This document shows, piece after piece, positions 21,604 through 32,048 of a stretch of 64,000 nt of DNA. This DNA is from Chloroflexota bacterium (lineage in GTDB: Bacteria > Chloroflexota > Anaerolineae > Caldilineales > Caldilineaceae). The notes under the pieces were generated by a model. That model was not told the DNA's origin, did not search any database, and worked only from the letters and a program-made list of their open reading frames with translations. Made by a program: the position numbers and the translations under genes. How positions within the stretch are numbered: the first letter of the stretch is position 1; each line of letters begins with the position of its first letter. The stretch spans positions 1 through 64,000 of the forward strand of contig BOKO01000026.1 of NCBI GenBank assembly GCA_016861025.1, in the 5' to 3' direction.

Positions 21604-22364
21604 TCATTTGGCAGCGCGCGCCTGTCGCGCCGCATATAGCACGATGCTGCCCGCCACAGCTGCGTTGAGGCTTTCGATGCGGCCCACCATTGGCAACCGC
21701 ACCAGGAAGTCGCATTTTTCGCGCGTCAATCGCGCCAGTCCCTCACCCTCGCTGCCGACGACGACCGCCAGCGCGCCGTCGAGCCGGGCGTTGGCTAACG
21801 GCGGCGTGGTCGGTTCGCTGTCCAGGCCGGCGACCCAGATGTTGCGCTGCTTCAGGTCTTCAATCAGGCGATTAATGTTGACCACCTGCGCCACCGCCAG
21901 ATGTTCGACCGCGCCGGCGCTGGCGTTGCTCACCGCCGGCGTCACGCGTGCGGCGCGGCGTTCGGGGATCATTACGCCGTGCACGCCGACCGCTTCTGCG
22001 GTGCGAATCAACGTCCCGAGATTCTGCGGGTCTTGCAGGTGGTCGAGAATGAGCAGCAGCGGTGGTTCGCCCGCCTGTTTTGCAATGCGCAGACATGCAT
22101 CGACATCCACATACGGATAGTCGCCAACTTCCAGCGCAACCCCCTGCGCATTGACATTTTCTCGGCGCAGTCGATCAAAAAGCCCGCCGCGAATCACGCG
22201 CGTGGGGATGCGGCGACGTTCAGCTTCGACGACGATGGCGGCGATTGCGCCCTCTTTGGGCAGCGGAGCGTCTTCCTGTTTGCCCTCGATCCACAGTCGG
22301 TAGAAATGGCGGCGTCCGGCGCGCAGACATTCATGAACCGCATGGCGCCCATATAACAGTTCGC

Positions 22365-22368
<4 letters not shown>
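21604..22368 (-). CDS. rlmB: 23S rRNA (guanosine-2'-O)-methyltransferase, TrmH/RlmB family
   Basis: A 254-residue SPOUT methyltransferase. The N-terminal substrate-binding domain begins ELLYGRHAVHECLRAGRR; the C-terminal knot has all three motifs: NLGTLIRTAEAVGV, AVVVGSEGEGL and RIESLNAAVAGSIVLY. It methylates the ribose of a guanosine in 23S rRNA (G2251 in E. coli) with SAM. The start overlaps the cysS stop by 4 bp (ATGA). The cysS-rlmB pair is also adjacent in many Firmicutes, which supports the assignment. Confidence 0.92.
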
Positions 22369-23774
<1,406 letters not shown>

Positions 23775-23803
23775 GTGGTTTTCCTGCAATTGACTGAATA
23801 AAT

Positions 23804-24880
23804 TCACAATGATTCCGGCGTAGCAAAGATCAGACGACCGGCGTTTGTTTGCAGCACTTTGGTCACCTGCACCAGGATTTCCTGGTTAAGATGACGGCGA
23901 CCGTTCTCGACAACGACCATCGTGCCATCCTCCAGGTACCCGACGCCCTGCCCAAGCTCCTTGCCTTCCTGGATTATTTTCAGCGGAATTACTTCTCCAG
24001 GCAAATATACGGACTTAACGGCGTTCGCCAATTCGTTGATATTGAGGATGCGTACGCCCTGGAGTTTGGCGACGCGATTCAGGTTGAAGTCATTGGTGAT
24101 GATCAAGCCGTTGCATTTGCGCGCCAGACTGATCAACTTGTCGTCGACTTGTTGGGCGTCGGACGGGTCCTGGTCGATGAAAGTGATGGCGACTTCAGGC
24201 GTGCTTTGCAGGCGGTCGAGCACTTCGAGACCGCGACGCCCGCGATTGCGGCGCAGGCTATCCGCCGAATCAGCGATGTATTGCAGCTCATTGAGCACAA
24301 AGCGCGGCACGGTGAGCGTGCCAAGCAGAAAACCCGTCTTGGCTACGTCGGCAATGCGCCCGTCGATAATCACGCTGGTGTCAAGTAGCAGAGTCGGGCT
24401 AGTCGATGCATCGAGCGTCTCGCCTTGTCGGAACCCAGCAACGCCTCGCTGTTCATCCGTCTCCCCACGCAACAGGCTAAAAAAATCGCGTTTGCGCAGC
24501 ACAAGAATCGCCGCGCCCAGATAGCCGAACATAAAGACCAGAACAAGCGGAAGCACATTGCCGAAAGGCGCGGGCAGTTGCGAGACCGGGACGCTCAAGA
24601 GTGCGGCGATCAACAAGCCAACGGTGATGCCGACGATGCCAGCAATCAGATCGGTGAAAGGAACCTGGCGCAGCACATTTTGAGCAGCATTGGCAGGCGC
24701 GCGCACCAGCCACGGCGCCAGCAGAAAGCCAAACGATGCGCCAAAAAGCGTAAACGGCACGATCAATTGCCAGGCTTCCAACTCCAACCCCGGTGTGCGC
24801 GATAGTACAAGCCCTAATTCCCAACCAATAAAACCGTATAGTGCCGTTCCTATAATGCGAAGGAGCGGGCCATAACGCAT
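23804..24880 (-). CDS. Membrane PIN/TRAM-domain protein (YacL family)
   Basis: A 358-residue protein with four hydrophobic helices (residues about 5-135), then a PIN domain (LLLDTSVIIDGRIADV at about 163-178, FVLNELQ, NRGRRGLEVLDRL, DDKLISLARKCNGLIITNDFNLNRVA) with the acidic residues in place, and a C-terminal TRAM domain (EGKELGQGVGYLEDGTMVVVENGR) that probably binds RNA. The family is known in Firmicutes as YacL, next to ispD/cysS/rlmB genes, and the same order is kept here without ispD/ispF. A membrane-tethered ribonuclease is the likely role. SD AGGAG precedes the ATG. Confidence 0.88.
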   Translation of the reverse strand: MRYGPLLRIIGTALYGFIGWELGLVLSRTPGLELEAWQLIVPFTLFGASFGFLLAPWLVRAPANAAQNVLRQVPFTDLIAGIVGITVGLLIAALLSVPVSQLPAPFGNVLPLVLVFMFGYLGAAILVLRKRDFFSLLRGETDEQRGVAGFRQGETLDASTSPTLLLDTSVIIDGRIADVAKTGFLLGTLTVPRFVLNELQYIADSADSLRRNRGRRGLEVLDRLQSTPEVAITFIDQDPSDAQQVDDKLISLARKCNGLIITNDFNLNRVAKLQGVRILNINELANAVKSVYLPGEVIPLKIIQEGKELGQGVGYLEDGTMVVVENGRRHLNQEILVQVTKVLQTNAGRLIFATPESL

Positions 24881-25115
24881 AGATAATGACTCCTGTCCAG
24901 ATAATGTGAAATAACCACAAATAAAGACAATATGATATTAAGCCACATTTGGTTGCGAATCCCAGTACAGCCGCCTACTATTGATGCGTGATAAACGCTT
25001 TGGTTGGCTGGATTGACGCAATCATGGGAAAATGGTTGCCATAGAGATCAATTGATATCAGGCCATTGGGCTTGTTTTTCACAACGAAACCAACAAGACA
25101 GGACAGGCAACGCAA

Positions 25116-25964
25116 ATGCAGCGTAAAGTTCTTTTGGGTGTGTTCGCCCATCCCGATGATGAAAGTTTTGGTCCGGGCGGCACACTGGCGCACTATGCTC
25201 GTCTCGGCGTCGATGTTCATGTGATTATTGCCACCGACGGTATTGCCGGCTCGGTCGATGATCGTGGGCGATTACGCGACCACGACTCACTGGCGCAGGT
25301 GCGATCGGCCGAGTTGGCGCGGGCGGCAGTGGCGCTTGGATTGAAAAGCATCTGGTCGCTGCCCTATCGCGACAGCGGTATGCGCGGCGCCCCGGAGAAC
25401 CAACATCCAGACGCCCTGCTTCAACAGCCAGTTGAGCATGTTGCGCATGAGATTTTAGGCTACATCGAACGTCTGACGCCTACTGTGATCATCACGCATG
25501 ACCCTTTCGGCGGCTATGGTCATCCAGATCACGTGCGCGTGTGCGAAGCAACCACAACAGCATTCTATCTTGCGCGAACGAAAACTTCCACCGCCGATTT
25601 GCCAACTTTTCCGCCACGAAAGCTGTACTACACGGCGTTTCCGAAAGATTTGATCAAGGTGGCCGTGCCGTTAATGCAACTGGCAGGGCAGGACCCGACG
25701 GCGATTGGGCGCAACCATGATATCAACCTGGTGGAGATCAGCCGTTGGGTGACGCCGGTGACGACGACGATCGACATAAGTCAGACGCTCGCAAACAAGC
25801 AGGCGGCCAGCGAGGCGCACGCCAGCCAATACAGCGGCGGGCCAACCTGGCTGTCGATCGTGCCACAGTCGGTTCGTCAATTGTTCATAGGGCGCGAGCA
25901 GTTCACCTGCGTCTATCCTGCTCTTGACGGCGACGAGCGCGATCTCTTTGCCAATATCGCTTGA
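25116..25964 (+). CDS. LmbE/PIG-L family deacetylase
   Basis: A 282-residue zinc hydrolase with the two metal motifs AHPDDES (H12, D15) and GHPDHVRV (about 142-149). Relatives remove N-acetyl groups from GlcNAc conjugates in mycothiol, bacillithiol, GPI or antibiotic pathways. The mycothiol-type branch (MshB/Mca) often has the following 'KLYYTAFPK'-like stretch, which is visible here. No thiol synthesis partner is in the window, so the substrate is undecided. It starts a unit with tex (11-bp gap). Confidence 0.82.
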   Translation: MQRKVLLGVFAHPDDESFGPGGTLAHYARLGVDVHVIIATDGIAGSVDDRGRLRDHDSLAQVRSAELARAAVALGLKSIWSLPYRDSGMRGAPENQHPDALLQQPVEHVAHEILGYIERLTPTVIITHDPFGGYGHPDHVRVCEATTTAFYLARTKTSTADLPTFPPRKLYYTAFPKDLIKVAVPLMQLAGQDPTAIGRNHDINLVEISRWVTPVTTTIDISQTLANKQAASEAHASQYSGGPTWLSIVPQSVRQLFIGREQFTCVYPALDGDERDLFANIA

Positions 25965-25975
25965 CGTGTGCGCCA

Positions 25976-28213
25976 ATGTCTAGACCTGTACACTCTTACC
26001 CAACTCGCATCGCCGCCCGGCTGCAGCTGCCGGAACGCGGCGTCGCCGCCGTGATCGATCTGCTTGACGGCGGCGCAACCCTGCCCTTTATCGCCCGTTA
26101 TCGCAAGGAGATGACCGGCAGTCTCGACGAGGAGCAGATTCGCGCCGTCGAGCAGATGCTGGCGTCACTGCGCGCACTCGATGAACGCCGCGCCGCCATT
26201 CTCGCCTCGATCGGCGAGCAGGAAAAGCTCACGCCGGAGCTGGAGGCGCAGATTTTCGCCGCCGAAACGTTGACCGCGCTCGAAGACCTCTATCAGCCCT
26301 ATCGCCCCAAACGCCGCACACGCGCCAGCATCGCCCGCGAGCGCGGCTTGCAGCCGCTTGCCGACCTGATTCTGGCGCAGCCGCGCAAAGGCGACCGGCC
26401 CGAAGCGGCGGCGCAGGCTTTTCTCAGCGACGACGTTCCAACAGTTGACGACGCACTCGCCGGCGCGCGCGACATCGTCGCCGAGGTGATCAGCGACCAT
26501 GCCGAGGTGCGCCGTCAAACCCGCGAGAAGGCGATGCGCTTCGCCACGCTCACCGTGACGCGCATCGACGGCGGCGCCGATGAGAAAGGCGTCTACACGC
26601 TCTACTATGATTTCGCCGCGCGCCTCGATCGTCTCAAGCCCTATCAAGTGCTTGCCATCAACCGCGGCGAAGCGCAGAAGGTGTTGCGCGTCGCTATAGA
26701 CATCCCTGAGCGCGACTGGCGGCAGGCGATGCAGAATGTCTTTCCCGACCACCCGCTGTCGGCGTGGGCGGAGCAACTCAAGCTTGCCATTGAGGATAGC
26801 GCCAAACGACTGCTGCTGCCCGCCATCGAACGCGACGTGCGCGCCGCACTGACCGAACAGGCAGAGTCGCACGCAATTCACGTCTTCGCCGCCAATTTGC
26901 GCGGTTTGCTCACCCAGCCGCCACTGGCAGATCATGTGGTGATGGGCATCGATCCTGGCTATCGCACCGGCTGCAAGGTTGCGGTGGTCGATGCTTCCGG
27001 CAAAGTGTTGGAGACGACGACCATTTATCCACACCAACCACAAAACCAGCGTCGCGAATCGCTCGTCGTTCTGGCCGACCTTGCCCAACGCCACGGCGTC
27101 ACGCTCATCAGCATCGGCAACGGCACTGCGTCCAGAGAAACCGAACAGTTGGCAGCGGAGTTGATCAAACGACTGGAAAACAGAACAGTGGAGATTGGTT
27201 CATCGAACAATCGCCAATCTCCAATCTCTCCATCCCCCAATCTCCATTACCTTATTGCCAACGAAGCCGGCGCCAGCGTCTACAGCGCCAGCCCGCTCGC
27301 ACGCGCCGAACTGCCCGACCTCGACGTGAGTATGCGTGGCGCAGTCTCGATTGCGCGGCGCGTGCAAGATCCGCTGGCGGAGCTGGTCAAGATCGACCCC
27401 AAATCGATCGGCGTTGGTCTTTACCAGCACGATGTCAACCAGAAGGCGTTGGCGGCGGCGCTCGACGGTGTGGTGGAGAGCGTGGTCAATCAGGTGGGCG
27501 TGGATGTCAACACAGCCTCGCCGGCGCTGCTGACCTATGTGGCCGGCATCGGGCCGAAGCTCGCCGGCAATATTGTCGCCCATCGCAACGAGCACGGCGC
27601 ATTTGCTACGCGCGCGGCGCTGAAAAAGGTGGCAGGGTTGGGGCCGAAAGCGTTTGAGCAGTCGGCTGGCTTTCTGCGCATCCGCGACGGCGAGGAGCCG
27701 CTCGACGCCAGCGCCATCCACCCGGAAAGCTACGCCGTGGCGCGCAAGGCGCTCAAGCTGGCGGGCATCGACATGCGCACACCTGTCGAAGAGCGGCAGG
27801 CCGCGCTCGAATCGCTGCGCCAGCGTCAGCCGCTCGCTGCGCTGGCGACGCAGCTTGGTTGTGGCGAGCCAACGCTGGCCGACATCTTCGAGCAGATCGT
27901 GCGCCCCGGCCGCGACCCGCGCGAGGATGCACCGCCGCCGATCCTGCGCAGCGATGTGCTTTCGATGGACGACCTGGTCATCGGCATGAAGCTGCAAGGC
28001 ACGGTGCGCAACGTCGTCGATTTCGGTGCGTTCGTTGACATCGGCGTCAAACAGGATGGCTTGCTCCATCGCTCGCAGATTCCCTATGGCGAACGATTGG
28101 GCGTTGGCGATATCATTGAGGTGGAGATCGCCGTCGTCGACAAGGAACGCGGGCGCATCGGTTTAGGCTGGCCGGGGAAAAGGGCAGTCGACTGGCGGAT
28201 TGGAGATTCGTAG
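25976..28213 (+). CDS. tex: Tex family transcription accessory / RNA-binding protein
   Basis: A 745-residue Tex protein: N-terminal helical domain (FIARYRKEMTGSLDEEQIR), a YqgF-like RNase H fold (MGIDPGYRTGCKVAVVDASGKVLE, residues about 318-430), helix-hairpin-helix repeats (LTYVAGIGPKLAGNIVAHR) and a C-terminal S1 domain (GMKLQGTVRNVVDFGAFVDIGVKQDGLLH). Between KRLEN and HYLIANEAGASVYSAS about 20 residues are encoded by a CCAATCTC-type repeat (27212-27246) that is absent from the family. The last residues (DWRIGDS) also come from the inverse form of that repeat. Start at ATG 25976; a TTG at 25961 is less likely. Confidence 0.93.
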   Translation: MSRPVHSYPTRIAARLQLPERGVAAVIDLLDGGATLPFIARYRKEMTGSLDEEQIRAVEQMLASLRALDERRAAILASIGEQEKLTPELEAQIFAAETLTALEDLYQPYRPKRRTRASIARERGLQPLADLILAQPRKGDRPEAAAQAFLSDDVPTVDDALAGARDIVAEVISDHAEVRRQTREKAMRFATLTVTRIDGGADEKGVYTLYYDFAARLDRLKPYQVLAINRGEAQKVLRVAIDIPERDWRQAMQNVFPDHPLSAWAEQLKLAIEDSAKRLLLPAIERDVRAALTEQAESHAIHVFAANLRGLLTQPPLADHVVMGIDPGYRTGCKVAVVDASGKVLETTTIYPHQPQNQRRESLVVLADLAQRHGVTLISIGNGTASRETEQLAAELIKRLENRTVEIGSSNNRQSPISPSPNLHYLIANEAGASVYSASPLARAELPDLDVSMRGAVSIARRVQDPLAELVKIDPKSIGVGLYQHDVNQKALAAALDGVVESVVNQVGVDVNTASPALLTYVAGIGPKLAGNIVAHRNEHGAFATRAALKKVAGLGPKAFEQSAGFLRIRDGEEPLDASAIHPESYAVARKALKLAGIDMRTPVEERQAALESLRQRQPLAALATQLGCGEPTLADIFEQIVRPGRDPREDAPPPILRSDVLSMDDLVIGMKLQGTVRNVVDFGAFVDIGVKQDGLLHRSQIPYGERLGVGDIIEVEIAVVDKERGRIGLGWPGKRAVDWRIGDS
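27204..27246. repeat. CCAATCTC-type short repeat inserted in frame in tex
   Basis: Successive CCAATCTC units (CGCCAATCTCCAATCTCTCC, then CCCCAATCTCC) lie inside the tex reading frame and keep it open. The same wording recurs at 62170-62270 in pstA. The inverse form GGATTGGAGATTCG ends tex at 28196-28210. Confidence 0.65.
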
Positions 28214-28331
28214 CAGGTGCACGGTATACTATTATTGTTTATTATTGGGTTGACGAACCATAGCGTCGTCGTAGCTGGCGCCTGACCTGACCAGGCGACA
28301 AGTCCTTTCTTAGCGAACAACGGAGTTGATC

Positions 28332-29816
28332 ATGCACTATCGCCATCGTGTTCTGACATTGGTGCTTCTTTTCAGCCTTCTGCTCAATCTCATTCCTGTT
28401 GAGGTGATGGCGCAATCTGCGGCAACCGACGCCGGGCGACCAGCGCTCTCTGTGTATGGCGTGCGTTGTGAAGACCAACAATGTATGTTGACCGTCAATG
28501 CGGCCGGCTTGCAGGCGGAGGTGGCGGTGCCGGCCAGAAATCCGCTGCGCTTTGAACTACCGGCGGGCAATCTTGGTTTTCTATCCGGCGCCGGCGTTGA
28601 GATTTCCGACCAACTGACGCTGAATCTACCGATCGGTGCGGTTCAGATTCGCAACGGTGACTTCCTGGTCGGTGTGGATGCCGAAGGCAATGTCCAACGG
28701 CTGCGCGGCAAGGCGGAGACTGTTCTGCCGGCGCTCACCCTGCCCAATAACCTGCGCGTCGGCGGCGACTTTGCCGCCGAGTTTGGCTACGATTACGGTG
28801 CTGAACTGGGCGCCGTAGGGAGGCTGCTCAACCCAGAGAACCGCTATTTCTACATGCGTGTGGGCGACGGCATCACGCTCGACACTGCATTGCTCGACGA
28901 GCACGGGGAATCGACGCCAATCACGGTGGGCGTGCCAGAAAATGAATCGACTACGATTATTGTCGACCCGGAGAACCAGTTGCTCTATCTCGACGGTCGC
29001 TTCAACCTGTCGCAGGTGTTGCGACTGGCGCTGGTCGCCTCGACGCTCGGCATCGATGTCGCGCAGTTGCCTATGCTGGCCGGCGTGACGCTGCCACTGC
29101 GCTCGACGGTCGGCGTAGCCGCGCTCTTCTCGCGCGAGCCAGAGCGCAATTTTGTGCAGTTTAACAGCGACCTTAGCATTCAAGGCGGTCCACTTGCGCA
29201 ATTGTTGCAACTGAAGGATGCGCCGTTGGCGTTGGACAGCACCGTCCGCATCGACAGCAGTGGCATGCTCCTGCAAGGCGTTGCCGACGCCCGTGTTGCA
29301 CCGCAGACGCTGCTAGAGACCGGCGGCACGCTCGAACTGTTTGTTCCCTTTGAGCGATTGCGCGACGCCTACGTGCGCGTTGGCGGCAAGCTCTCCGTCC
29401 CTGTCTTGGGCATCGCCGCCGACAACGAAGCGATGCTCGGCGGCGCCCAGGCTGAAGATGGCGCCGCCGTCGAAGGAGCGTCGGACGAAGTGCAGCTTTC
29501 CTGGTGGGGCGCTGCGACCAGCTGGATCGGCGGCGCTGCCAGCAACACGGCCAGCGCCGTCGCCGAAGGGACGCAGGTCGGCGTCAACGCCGTTCAGGAA
29601 GCGGTGGATGTTGCCTTGCAAACTGCTGGCGCAGCGCTGCCAACGGCGCCGTCTGTCGATATGGGCGCTGCCACGGGGTCGCTGCTCTCTGGCGCCACCG
29701 AAAGCGTTGCGTGTAGCGTGCTGCGCGCCCAACAGCTTTGGTGCGAAACGACCCGTCTCTGTGAACCGCCGCCGGACGATCCCGCCTGCGCTGCAGTGGA
29801 AGCCGCAGGCGATTGA
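28332..29816 (+). CDS. Secreted protein of unknown function
   Basis: A 494-residue protein with a clear Sec signal peptide (basic HYRHR, hydrophobic VLTLVLLFSLLLNLIPV, cleavage after VMAQS or nearby). The mature part is rich in Leu, Gly, Ala and Val with short repeated beta-strand patterns (for example LTLNLPIGAVQI, LPALTLPNNLRVGG), suggesting a repetitive beta structure, and a Cys-containing end (VACSVLRAQQLWCETTRLC, then further Cys). No family recognised. GGAG lies nine bases before the ATG. The gene is convergent with the double-thioredoxin gene 23 bp away. Confidence 0.6.
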   Translation: MHYRHRVLTLVLLFSLLLNLIPVEVMAQSAATDAGRPALSVYGVRCEDQQCMLTVNAAGLQAEVAVPARNPLRFELPAGNLGFLSGAGVEISDQLTLNLPIGAVQIRNGDFLVGVDAEGNVQRLRGKAETVLPALTLPNNLRVGGDFAAEFGYDYGAELGAVGRLLNPENRYFYMRVGDGITLDTALLDEHGESTPITVGVPENESTTIIVDPENQLLYLDGRFNLSQVLRLALVASTLGIDVAQLPMLAGVTLPLRSTVGVAALFSREPERNFVQFNSDLSIQGGPLAQLLQLKDAPLALDSTVRIDSSGMLLQGVADARVAPQTLLETGGTLELFVPFERLRDAYVRVGGKLSVPVLGIAADNEAMLGGAQAEDGAAVEGASDEVQLSWWGAATSWIGGAASNTASAVAEGTQVGVNAVQEAVDVALQTAGAALPTAPSVDMGAATGSLLSGATESVACSVLRAQQLWCETTRLCEPPPDDPACAAVEAAGD

Positions 29817-29838
29817 CGATCAACCGCGTTTTCGCCGC

Positions 29839-30531
29839 CTACAGCGTTTTCGCCAGCCGCTGTTGCAGCGCCGGATAGGGCTGTACGCCGACGATCTGGT
29901 CAACAGGCTGGCCGTTCTTGAAGATGATCAGCGTCGGAATGCTCATCACGCGATAGCGCTGTGCGGTCATTTGATTCTCGTCGACGTTGAGTTTGCCGAC
30001 CACAGCGCGGCCGGCAAACTCCTGCGCCAGCTTTTCGACGGAGGGCGCCACCATCCGGCATGGACCGCACCACGGCGCCCAAAAGTCGACCAACACCGGC
30101 AGTGGCTGGTTGATCGTCTGGTCAAAAGTGGCGTCGGTCAGGATCAGTGGCTTGCCGTCGCTGGCAGCTTGCGTCGATGGTCGCGGCGTTGTCTTTGGTT
30201 GCGGTTTGCCCTCTATGAAATGTGCAAGCCAGCCGGCCACGTTTTGGCGCGCTTCTTCGCTTGCCAGCGCAATCTCCGGCTTGCCATTGCGCACCAGCAG
30301 ATAGAGCGGCGTCGTTGCCACGCGGAAACGCTGCACCAGAGCAGGTTCGTCGTCGGCGTTGACGCGCGCCAGGATCGCACGCCCTGCATAGCGCCTTGCC
30401 AACTCCTGCAGCTCCTGATCCTGGACAGGCGGCGACGAAGGCCGCCAGAAGATCAACATCACAGGCAGACCGGCGTTGAGAATTCGGTCAATGCTTTGCG
30501 TGTTGGTGTTGAGAACATCGGCGATTGTCAT
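29839..30531 (-). CDS. Tandem thioredoxin-fold protein
   Basis: Two thioredoxin folds in 230 residues. The second (from about residue 128) is a normal thioredoxin with VDFWAPWCGPCRMVAPSVEKL and the cis-proline strand SIPTLIIFKNGQPV. The first has the same spacing (PVMLIFWRPSSPPVQDQELQ, then TTPLYLLVRNG) but SSPPVQ in place of the CxxC, so it cannot do redox chemistry and may bind partners. A similar split exists in CnoX/YbbN-type holdases, which is one possible analogue. Likely cytosolic; no signal peptide. Confidence 0.82.
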   Translation of the reverse strand: MTIADVLNTNTQSIDRILNAGLPVMLIFWRPSSPPVQDQELQELARRYAGRAILARVNADDEPALVQRFRVATTPLYLLVRNGKPEIALASEEARQNVAGWLAHFIEGKPQPKTTPRPSTQAASDGKPLILTDATFDQTINQPLPVLVDFWAPWCGPCRMVAPSVEKLAQEFAGRAVVGKLNVDENQMTAQRYRVMSIPTLIIFKNGQPVDQIVGVQPYPALQQRLAKTL

Positions 30532-30668
30532 TTGTACTCTCCAGCCTTTGCGATCGGTGCGTCACACCCTGCACCAGAAGATGACGGTTGCGACCTTTGC
30601 ATCTATCATATTCGGCGCGGTTGGCGAAGTCAAAGATGGCTGCCAGCATCGGCTGTTAAGGTGAAATA

Positions 30669-32009
30669 ATGAAAACTCACAAACTGTTGCATAGTTATCG
30701 TCATTTGCCCAACTACGCTGAGATCGCACAGGCCGCTGCGAGCTGGGCAAAAGCCAATCCACACGCCACGCCCGATGAGCTGATGGCCTGGGTGGCGGCT
30801 GCCTATCCGACCGAAGCCATGTTGACGATTGCTGAAGAGCCGGCCCCCTTTGTAGTGTTTGGCGAACCGGAAAAGCATATCCCCATCAACGCCATCGAGC
30901 AGATGCAAATGGTCATGCGATTGCCCGTCGCTCAGCGCGGCGCGCTCATGCCCGACGCCCATCTCGGCTACGCCATGCCGATCGGCGGCGTCGTCAGCCT
31001 GGATGACGCCATTTCGCCGTCGTTTGTCGGCTATGACATTTCGTGCATGATGCAGCTTTCGCTCTTCGATCTGACGCCGCAGGAGTTCATGAAGCATCGC
31101 CGCAAACTGGCAGGTGTGCTGCGCAGCGAAACGCGCTTTGGGTTGGGCGCTGATTTCAAACCTGGCCAACGCCAGCACGCCGTGATGGACGACCCGCGTT
31201 GGTCAGAGACGCGGCTGTTGCGCTCGCTTAAGACGCTGGCCGGCAAGCAGCTAGGTTCATCGGGCGGCGGCAACCACTTCGCCGATCTGGTGATCGTGGA
31301 CTTTGTGCGCGACCATGAGAGTTACCGCGCCGGCGACCAGGCAGTCGGACTGCTGACCCACAGCGGCAGCCGCGGCGCCGGTCACAAGACGGCCACCTAC
31401 TATGTCGAGGCAGCCGCCCAATATATTCGCCAGGTCGCCACCGGCATCCCAAGCGGCTATGAGTGGCTGCCGCTCGATACTGAGTTAGGGCAGGAGTATC
31501 TCTCTGCGATGCAGTTGATGGGCGCTTATGCGCGCGCCAACCACGACCTGATCCACGACCATTTTGTTGCGTCCGCCGGTTTGGGGCTGCGCCACCGCGT
31601 CTGGAATCGTCACAACTACGCCTGGATCGAGGAGGAGGGCGTCATCCACCGCAAAGGCGCCACGCCAGCGGAAAAGGGTATGATTGGGCTGATTCCTGGT
31701 TCGAGCGGCACGGCGTCTTATCTTGTACGCGGACTGGGCAACGAACCCAGCCTGCACTCGTCCTCGCATGGCGCCGGACGCTGGTTCTCGCGCGCCGAGG
31801 CCAAACGTCGCCATGACGAGGGCGCCTTCTTGAAGCACATGGCCGCGCTCGATATCTTGCACTTTGGGTTGGAGCCGGACGAAACGTTCCTGGCATATAA
31901 GGATATCGAGATGGTGATCGCTTTGCAGGAAGGACTTCTGATCGAAGTGATCGCGCGTATGACGCCCAAAGTTGTGCTCATGGGCGGCAAGAGCGATGAT
32001 GGAGATTGA
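30669..32009 (+). CDS. rtcB: RtcB-family RNA ligase
   Basis: A 446-residue protein with the family's metal ligands: MPDAHLGYAMPIGGV (D96, H98), GYDISC (C126; most members have GYDIGC), GSSGGGNHF, and the nucleotidyl histidine in SSSHGAGRWFSR. HRKGATPAEKG matches the H-x-K-G-A-T motif. RtcB joins RNA 2',3'-cyclic phosphate or 3'-phosphate to 5'-OH ends with GTP and Mn in tRNA repair. The N-terminal 60 residues are longer than in E. coli RtcB. AAGGTG precedes the ATG. No archease or RtcA gene is adjacent. Confidence 0.88.
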   Translation: MKTHKLLHSYRHLPNYAEIAQAAASWAKANPHATPDELMAWVAAAYPTEAMLTIAEEPAPFVVFGEPEKHIPINAIEQMQMVMRLPVAQRGALMPDAHLGYAMPIGGVVSLDDAISPSFVGYDISCMMQLSLFDLTPQEFMKHRRKLAGVLRSETRFGLGADFKPGQRQHAVMDDPRWSETRLLRSLKTLAGKQLGSSGGGNHFADLVIVDFVRDHESYRAGDQAVGLLTHSGSRGAGHKTATYYVEAAAQYIRQVATGIPSGYEWLPLDTELGQEYLSAMQLMGAYARANHDLIHDHFVASAGLGLRHRVWNRHNYAWIEEEGVIHRKGATPAEKGMIGLIPGSSGTASYLVRGLGNEPSLHSSSHGAGRWFSRAEAKRRHDEGAFLKHMAALDILHFGLEPDETFLAYKDIEMVIALQEGLLIEVIARMTPKVVLMGGKSDDGD

Positions 32010-32048
32010 TACAACGAATTATTATGTTATAAAGTAAGGAAAAATATT

